A stretch of DNA of 64,000 nucleotides from Oscillospiraceae bacterium (GTDB lineage: Bacteria > Bacillota > Clostridia > Oscillospirales > Acutalibacteraceae). The DNA is taken from assembly GCA_015066565.1 (NCBI GenBank), contig SVOB01000001.1, positions 1,116,001 to 1,180,000 of the forward strand, given 5' to 3'. Shown here one piece after another: positions 59,181 through 64,000 of the stretch (positions within the stretch are counted from its first letter, which is position 1; each line of letters starts with the position of its first letter). A program made the position numbers and the translations under genes. The notes beneath the pieces are model-generated. The model saw only the letters and a list, made by a program, of their open reading frames with translations, was not told the DNA's origin and did no database searches.

Positions 59181-60254
59181 CTATCCCAAAAACCTGTTAT
59201 TTATTACCGCCGAAAAAACGTATTCGTCAAACCATTTTCCGTTCATTGTGTAATGTCCGTCAGCGCCCGTCAACGCCCCGTCGGAGTCCTGCGCCTTAAA
59301 GCGAACGGCAACCCCGTTCTCAATTTCAACTCCGTCAAGGCTTAAATAATCGCAGGGCGAAATTCTTTTATAATCGAACGACTCGCTTTTTGACATTGTT
59401 CTGTCGACGCCGAAAGCCGACTCGTTATCGTTAAAATCGGTGTCGAGAATACCGAGCATTTTATTAACCTGCTGGCTTGTGTCGGCGCAAACAACAACCT
59501 GCTCGCCGCTTTCAAGCTGTTTTGCGCAAAGCGCCTTGATTTCGGCTATTGAGAGGTAATGGGTTTTCCCGTCCTCTCCCCTTCTGAGCCTTTCGTCAGC
59601 GATAACGGTGTAGCAGTTCACGTCGGTTTCGCAGTAGTTTTCATAAAACTCTTTAGGCGTAATGTTTTCAAGATGATGTTCGTTTCCGTTTTTATCCCTG
59701 AAATTCCAGTTGAATTTTTCGGGCGGAGTGCCGAACTGTTCGTTAAGGACAGCCTTAACGTCTTCAAGCAAGGTCTTTTTTAAATTTTCAAATTCGCCCT
59801 CATCCGAGCTTCTCAGCTCGCTTGCGAAAAGCAAAAGCCGATTTTTAAGAACGCTCATAAGGTCTGTCTTATGGGCATGAAAGCCCGTTCCGACCATAGC
59901 GTGAAACGGAACAAGCCCGTATTTTTCGGTTAAGCTTTTAAACGAAAACCAATCGCCGTCAAGGCTTATCGGCTTTTCAATCAGTCGCTGAACAGCCGAA
60001 TACGAAAGAGGCTGACGGGCGGTGGAAATAATATCTTCTGCAAAGGCTTCGCTTTTTTCAAGCAGGTCGAAGTACACAAGATAATAGGGCGAAAGCTGAA
60101 AATTCGTCTGAGTAAGATTTAATTTTCTTTCAACCTTTTGCCTTATCGGGTTAAGACAGGCGTAAATCCACGCTATCTCAAAGCCCCTTTTGTCGCACAC
60201 GCCCTCGTCCCATAAATCGACCGAATAAACGTGTGAAATGTTATATTTTTTCAT
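59181..60254 (-). CDS. Catalytically dead C1B (bleomycin hydrolase/PepC-like) peptidase homologue
   Basis: A 357-residue protein related to aminopeptidase C/bleomycin hydrolase. The matching landmarks are WIYACLNPIRQKV (PepC CWMFAALN), QLSPYYLVYFDLLEKSEAF, MSKSESFDY and GKWFDEYVFSAVI. All catalytic positions are changed: the nucleophile Cys is Ala28, the His is Asp302, the Asn is Asp323, and the oxyanion Gln position is Lys22. It is also shorter than the usual 440 residues. The fold seems kept and the frame intact, so it is probably a binding or regulatory pseudoenzyme rather than a decaying gene. It follows a GPH transporter gene by 18 bp. Confidence 0.8.
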   Translation of the reverse strand: MKKYNISHVYSVDLWDEGVCDKRGFEIAWIYACLNPIRQKVERKLNLTQTNFQLSPYYLVYFDLLEKSEAFAEDIISTARQPLSYSAVQRLIEKPISLDGDWFSFKSLTEKYGLVPFHAMVGTGFHAHKTDLMSVLKNRLLLFASELRSSDEGEFENLKKTLLEDVKAVLNEQFGTPPEKFNWNFRDKNGNEHHLENITPKEFYENYCETDVNCYTVIADERLRRGEDGKTHYLSIAEIKALCAKQLESGEQVVVCADTSQQVNKMLGILDTDFNDNESAFGVDRTMSKSESFDYKRISPCDYLSLDGVEIENGVAVRFKAQDSDGALTGADGHYTMNGKWFDEYVFSAVINNRFLG

Positions 60255-60272
60255 TAAATCAAGTCCTAAAAA

Positions 60273-61712
60273 TTATTCTGCGGTTTTTTTTGCCGCCTCT
60301 CTTCTGCGTTTAAGCTCGGTTTCAACCTTTCTGCGCTCTTCGGGAGTATAGCGGATGAAAAGGAGCGGAATTATGTATAAAAGGCTCGCTGCGGCGGGGG
60401 TGAGAATTACAAGCGGCCAAATCCAGTTTTCAAAAGCCGCTGACTGAGTTCCGATAAATACTGCGCCCGGTACGTCCTCAACCGCAGTGTAGTGAAGAAG
60501 ATGAAGCGCAAGAGTAGTAAGTCCGAGGGTTATTCCGCTTGAAATTTTTGTAAACGAGGTCTGAATTGAAAAGGTAATTCCCTCTGTTCTTTTTCCCGTT
60601 TTATATTCCATATAGTCAATACTGTCGCAGAAAATCGAGGTCTGGGCAATACCGCTGGCGCCCATCGGGATACAGCCTATTCCGATTATCGCAAGTGAAA
60701 GCCAGAGCCTGTTACCCTCAAAGCCGATAAAGAACGCAATAATTCTAACAATCAGGTTGAATAACTGCATCATTATAAGCACGTTGACATAGCCCTTGCA
60801 CCACTTTTTCAGCTTGTCGGCGAAAATCATACCGATAAAGCCGGGAAGTCCGGTGATAATACCGTAAAGCGTGGTTAAGCCGAGAGCGCCGATAATACTG
60901 TTCTCTCCGAGAAAATCGGCGGGAATTTTATATTTGAAGAAGTAAACAACCATATTTCCGCCGAAGCCTACCGCGCCGAGCAGATTCGCGGCGGTTACGA
61001 GCATAAGCATTTTGTTTGAGAAAACGATTTTGAAGCTTTCCCACAAGGTCTGCTGTCTTTCTTCGGGGATGGGATGAATTCTCTCCTGCGCTTCCTTACA
61101 GCGAATCGCCATCATAGCGCCGCCGAGACCGAAAATAACCGCAAAGACGATTGTCATAAACGCAAGCGAGCGACCGAGAGCGTTAGCCGCCATTTCAAGC
61201 ACCATAGGAATACCCGCAGAGCCGACGGCAAACACGCTTGAGCCTATTGTTCTCGCCCACTGAACAAAGGTGTCCCTCTCGTTTGAATCGGGCGAAACGC
61301 ACGCGGTAATGCCCCACATTGAAACATCCTGAAACGTGTAAGCGAGGTCCCAGCAGATATACATAATTATAAAATACGCTACCTTAATCCACGTTTTATC
61401 CGACGGGAAAACGATGAACAGAAGCACCGTGAAAACGCCGACGGGAAGCGGCGTATAGCGTAAAAACGGGCGGAGCTTTTCGCCGTTTTTAAAGGTGTGG
61501 TGGTCAATCCACGAGCCGACAATCGGGTCGTTTATGCCGTCCCAGATTTTCATAATAAGAACAAGCACCGTGACAGTAAGCGGCGGGAAAACAGCGATAT
61601 CCGTCATAAAGAACGAGAAAAAGCTGCTTCCGATAAGCGAATAGACAAGATTCTGACCGCTTAAGCCGAAATAGAAATTGCGTTTTTCACGCTTTGAAAT
61701 ATAGCCTGTCAT
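60273..61712 (-). CDS. GPH-family sugar:cation symporter (MFS)
   Basis: A 479-residue transporter with about twelve membrane helices. The glycoside-pentoside-hexuronide family signature is visible near the N terminus (KIWDGINDPIVGSWIDHH), with LGGAMMAIRC at the domain junction and a cytoplasmic Lys/Arg-rich tail (ERRKVETELKRRREAAKK). Members import melibiose, lactose, xylosides or glucuronides with H+ or Na+. The substrate is not defined. It is the first gene of a two-gene unit with the pseudo-peptidase. Confidence 0.88.
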   Translation of the reverse strand: MTGYISKREKRNFYFGLSGQNLVYSLIGSSFFSFFMTDIAVFPPLTVTVLVLIMKIWDGINDPIVGSWIDHHTFKNGEKLRPFLRYTPLPVGVFTVLLFIVFPSDKTWIKVAYFIIMYICWDLAYTFQDVSMWGITACVSPDSNERDTFVQWARTIGSSVFAVGSAGIPMVLEMAANALGRSLAFMTIVFAVIFGLGGAMMAIRCKEAQERIHPIPEERQQTLWESFKIVFSNKMLMLVTAANLLGAVGFGGNMVVYFFKYKIPADFLGENSIIGALGLTTLYGIITGLPGFIGMIFADKLKKWCKGYVNVLIMMQLFNLIVRIIAFFIGFEGNRLWLSLAIIGIGCIPMGASGIAQTSIFCDSIDYMEYKTGKRTEGITFSIQTSFTKISSGITLGLTTLALHLLHYTAVEDVPGAVFIGTQSAAFENWIWPLVILTPAAASLLYIIPLLFIRYTPEERRKVETELKRRREAAKKTAE

Positions 61713-61808
61713 TTTATCATATCCCCCTGTTTTTCTTCACGTCTAATTATAATTTAAGCGTCCGTTAAATTCAATTAGCATTACACACATAATTCAACTT
61801 ATTATTTA

Positions 61809-61837
61809 TTGCAAATGTGCAAATAATTTGATATAAT
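61809..61837 (+). promoter_or_regulatory. metY promoter
   Basis: TTGCAA (61809-61814), a 17-bp spacer and TATAAT (61832-61837) lie 29 bp upstream of the start. No SAM riboswitch or T-box fits in the short leader. Confidence 0.75.
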
Positions 61838-61866
61838 TTTTTTATTGATTTCAGGGAGGAATTATT

Positions 61867-63150
61867 ATGAGCGACTATAAAATTAACACAAAATGCGTTC
61901 AGGGCGGCTACACTCCGAAAAACGGCGAGCCAAGACAGGTTCCTATTATCCAGTCAACGACTTTTAAATATGACACGAGCGAGGATATGGGAAAACTTTT
62001 TGACCTTGAGGCAAGCGGTTATTTCTATACCAGACTTCAGAACCCGACAAACGACACCGTAGCGGCTAAAATCGCCGAATTGGAAGGCGGAACGGCGGCT
62101 ATGCTTACCTCGTCCGGTCAGGCGGCTAACTTTTTCGCTCTTTTCAACATCTGCGAAACAGGGTCGCATATCGTTTCGTCAGCTTCGATTTACGGCGGAA
62201 CCTTCAACCTTATCGCCGTTACAATGAAAAAAATGGGCATTGACGTAACCTTTGTCAATCCCGATTGCTCCGAAGAAGAGCTTAACGCAGCTTTTAAAGA
62301 CAACACCAGGGCTGTTTTCGGCGAAACAATCGCAAACCCCGCCCTTACCGTTCTTGACATTGAAAAGTTCGCAAAAGCGGCTCATTCTCACGGCGTTCCG
62401 CTGATTGTTGACAACACCTTCCCCACTCCCGTTAACTGCAGACCGATTGAATGGGGCGCAGATATTGTTACCCATTCGACCACAAAATATATGGACGGTC
62501 ACGGCGTTGCCGTCGGCGGCGCAATTATTGATTCGGGTAATTTCGACTGGCTCGCTCATAAGGACAAGTTCCCCGGTCTTACAACCCCCGACGACTCTTA
62601 CCACGGAATTACATACGCCGAAAATTTCGGTCAGGGCGGCGCTTTTATTACAAAATGCACAGCCCAGCTTATGCGTGATTTCGGCTGTATTCAGTCGCCG
62701 CAGAACGCCTTTTATCTCAACCTCGGTCTTGAATCGCTTCACGTAAGAATGCCCCGTCACTGTGAAAACGGGCTTGCGGTTGCCAAGTTCCTGAAGGGTC
62801 ACGAAAAGGTAAAGCATGTTTCCTACCCGCACCTTGAGGGTGATAAATACTATGAAATCGCAAAAAAATATATGCCTGACGGCGGCTGCGGCGTAGTTTC
62901 GTTTGAAATCGAGGGCGGAAGAGCCGCCGCTGAAAAATTTATGAAATCGCTTCGTCTTATGGCGATTGAAACCCACGTTGCGGACGCGCGTTCGTGCTGT
63001 CTTAACCCCGCAACCTCAACCCACAGACAGCTTACCGACGAACAGCTTGAAGCGGCGGGAATCCCCGCAGGCCTTATCCGTATTTCCTGCGGAATTGAGG
63101 ACAAGGAAGACCTCATTAACGACATTAAGCAGGCGCTCGAACAGGTTTGA
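61867..63150 (+). CDS. metY: O-acetylhomoserine sulfhydrylase
   Basis: A 427-residue PLP enzyme of the Cys/Met metabolism family. It should make homocysteine from O-acetylhomoserine and sulfide, feeding methionine synthesis. STTFKYDTSEDM, YTRLQNPTNDTVAAKIAELEGG, LIVDNTFPTPVNCRP and the PLP-binding Lys in THSTTKYMDGHG are clear. The length and the RISCGIEDKEDLINDIKQAL tail match MetY rather than the shorter cystathionine synthases. The ATG follows GGGAGG. Monocistronic. Confidence 0.94.
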   Translation: MSDYKINTKCVQGGYTPKNGEPRQVPIIQSTTFKYDTSEDMGKLFDLEASGYFYTRLQNPTNDTVAAKIAELEGGTAAMLTSSGQAANFFALFNICETGSHIVSSASIYGGTFNLIAVTMKKMGIDVTFVNPDCSEEELNAAFKDNTRAVFGETIANPALTVLDIEKFAKAAHSHGVPLIVDNTFPTPVNCRPIEWGADIVTHSTTKYMDGHGVAVGGAIIDSGNFDWLAHKDKFPGLTTPDDSYHGITYAENFGQGGAFITKCTAQLMRDFGCIQSPQNAFYLNLGLESLHVRMPRHCENGLAVAKFLKGHEKVKHVSYPHLEGDKYYEIAKKYMPDGGCGVVSFEIEGGRAAAEKFMKSLRLMAIETHVADARSCCLNPATSTHRQLTDEQLEAAGIPAGLIRISCGIEDKEDLINDIKQALEQV

Positions 63151-63168
63151 TATTTTAATAAAAACAGC

Positions 63169-63198
63169 AAAACCTCCCTTATCAAAGGGAGGTTTTTT
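63169..63198 (+). terminator. metY terminator
   Basis: A perfect 12-bp stem (AAAACCTCCCTT with AAGGGAGGTTTT) with a 4-base loop is followed by TT. The repeat cluster begins about 10 bp later. Confidence 0.92.
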
Positions 63199-63208
63199 CA
63201 TTTGTTTT

Positions 63209-63235
63209 GCGGGCTGCCGAGGTCGTCAGCCCCTA
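63209..63235. repeat. Palindromic repeat, half-unit C1
   Basis: A single right-half hairpin (GGGCTGCCGAGGTCGTCAGCCC then CTA) is almost identical to the right half of unit B2. It lacks the left half, directly after the metY terminator. Confidence 0.8.
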
Positions 63236-63262
63236 TGATGTGATTTGGATTTGCATCATTCC

Positions 63263-63397
63263 GTAGGGAGCGGTGTAGATTCCCCTGATAGTGGAAATGT
63301 CACGAAGTGACAAAAGGGTAATGGCAAAGCCGTAACCCCGACGCTCCGAAACAAATTACATCCTAATTAACGGGACGTCGAGGACGCCGTCCCCTAC
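63263..63397. repeat. Palindromic double-hairpin repeat, unit C2, interrupted
   Basis: This unit is 135 bp instead of about 75. Its left hairpin GTAGGGAGCGG...CCCCGACGCTCC is split by roughly 60 bp (about 63274-63333) that itself contains the hairpin GTCACGAAGTGAC. The right half is GGGACGTCGAGGACGCCGTCCC then CTAC. Confidence 0.8.
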
Positions 63398-63423
63398 GAT
63401 TGAATTTTGATTTTTATTATACC

Positions 63424-63492
63424 GTAGGGGCGAGCTGTGCTCGCCCGCCGAATTACATCAGACCATAACGGGCGACCACAGGTCGCCCCTAC
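63424..63492. repeat. Palindromic double-hairpin repeat, unit C3
   Basis: This 69-bp unit has the left hairpin GGGGCGAGCTGTGCTCGCCC and the right hairpin GGGCGACCACAGGTCGCCCC. Both are perfect, with flanking GTAG and CTAC. Confidence 0.88.
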
Positions 63493-63519
63493 AGATGAAA
63501 TCTATATTTTTACCAATTC

Positions 63520-63593
63520 GTAGGGACGAGTAATACTCGTCCGTTTTGAATTCGATAATAATCAAACGGGAGGGCGCAGAGACCCTCCCCTAC
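63520..63593. repeat. Palindromic double-hairpin repeat, unit C4
   Basis: This 74-bp unit has the left hairpin GGGACGAGTAATACTCGTCC and the right hairpin GGGAGGGCGCAGAGACCCTCCC, flanked by GTAG and CTAC. Confidence 0.87.
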
Positions 63594-63620
63594 AAAATTA
63601 CAGAATAATTATCAGTTTAT

Positions 63621-63647
63621 GTAGGGGCGGCCAATGACCGCCCCTAC
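63621..63647. repeat. Palindromic repeat, half-unit C5
   Basis: A single 27-bp palindrome runs from GTAGGGGCGG to CCGCCCCTAC. It equals the right half of unit A. The gap 63151-63652 holds only these repeats and the metY terminator, no gene. Confidence 0.88.
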
Positions 63648-63652
63648 AATTT

Positions 63653-64000
63653 TTACTTTCTCTTTTTATAATCCCTGTCAATTTCCTCTGACCAGCCTGC
63701 TTCGAGCGGAACGCTGTTTCTCATACAGCCGACCGCCTTTGAAACGGTTTTATAAACCACGTTCGTGCCCGCTTCGTCGGCGACGTAATTTACCGCCCTG
63801 TCCTCGGAAATACCGATATTTGAAGCCGTTTCAACCGCGTCAATATTTGCGCCTATGAAAAGGAACTCCCAGCCCTTTTCCTTCTTTTCTTCAATCATCT
63901 TTTTGACCTTTTGCGAAGAAAATTCCTTGCTTGCGTTTTCAAGCCCGTCGGTGATTATAACGAAAACGGTATTTTCGGGAACGTCCTCTTTTCTTGCGTA
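63653..64000 (-). CDS. VWA-domain protein, partial (N terminus outside the window)
   Basis: The C-terminal 115 residues of a leftward protein whose start lies beyond base 64000. The frame is open to the window edge and contains VFVIITDGLENASKEFSS and EFLFIGANIDAVETASNIGI, which are the beta-strand and metal-site-adjacent blocks of a von Willebrand factor A domain. The C terminus is basic (DRDYKKRK). VWA proteins bind metal ions and partner proteins. Partner genes cannot be seen. Confidence 0.85.
   Translation of the reverse strand, partial: YARKEDVPENTVFVIITDGLENASKEFSSQKVKKMIEEKKEKGWEFLFIGANIDAVETASNIGISEDRAVNYVADEAGTNVVYKTVSKAVGCMRNSVPLEAGWSEEIDRDYKKRK

Noticed and set aside
61740-61866. 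SAM riboswitch or T-box ahead of metY
   Set aside because: Only about 25 bases lie between the predicted transcription start and the ATG, with no conserved core motifs or terminator hairpin.
63209-63647. Possible CRISPR array
   Set aside because: The repeated elements are palindromic double hairpins of unequal length (27-135 bp) with diverged sequence, and the segments between them are not uniform spacers. No cas genes are nearby.

Overview
The window looks like a chromosomal segment of a Gram-positive anaerobe of the class Clostridia, probably an Oscillospiraceae/Ruminococcaceae-type gut bacterium. This is inferred from gene content and order: an FHA-FtsW-PBP operon, a mreB-mreC-mreD-PBP2-minD-mgsA run, rpsO-pnp, diaminopimelate dehydrogenase, VTC/DUF4956 genes, LicD genes and AGGAGG-type ribosome binding sites. 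No database search was possible, so the species is unknown.

Bases 1-12,440 hold galM, the FHA/FtsW/PBP cell-wall operon, ddh, a carboxylesterase, a zinc-ribbon membrane protein, and a GH31 glucosidase paired with a zincin-like lipoprotein. Bases 12,484-16,758 hold a leftward operon (MerR, aldo-keto reductase, zinc-type macrodomain, class M sirtuin). It diverges from an alpha/beta hydrolase across a 19-bp-spacer MerR promoter. This is a candidate ADP-ribosylation-reversal stress module. Bases 16,860-20,787 hold a CDF metal exporter, an SDR dehydrogenase, a CsoR-type repressor and small membrane or lipoproteins. Bases 20,934-26,106 hold a beta-helix lipoprotein divergent from VTC and DUF4956 genes, followed by a two-component system. 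The divergent promoter carries two mirrored 11-bp-phased direct repeats.

Bases 26,273-38,030 form one 11-gene operon with its own consensus promoter and terminator. It encodes a PLP aminotransferase-fold enzyme, two LicD transferases, an opine-dehydrogenase-like enzyme, a TagD-like cytidylyltransferase fused to a degenerate Gfo/Idh domain, a TagGH-like ABC exporter, two GT2 glycosyltransferases, a GH5 and a GH130. I read it as a surface-glycan system with an unusual phospho-substituent. A second GH31, a rearranged tRNA-Arg(ACG) locus, and a radical SAM/GT pair follow. An AT-rich EcoRV-like restriction-modification island then lies between a broken and an intact tRNA-Arg(CCT).

Bases 45,883-57,528 are leftward housekeeping genes: aspS, hisS, mgsA, minD, PBP2, mreD, mreC, mreB, pnp and rpsO, with a long stem-loop ahead of pnp. 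The rest holds a macrodomain protein with an extra C-terminal domain, a bleomycin-hydrolase-like protein that has lost all its catalytic residues, a GPH sugar transporter, metY, a partial VWA protein, and three clusters of palindromic double-hairpin repeats.
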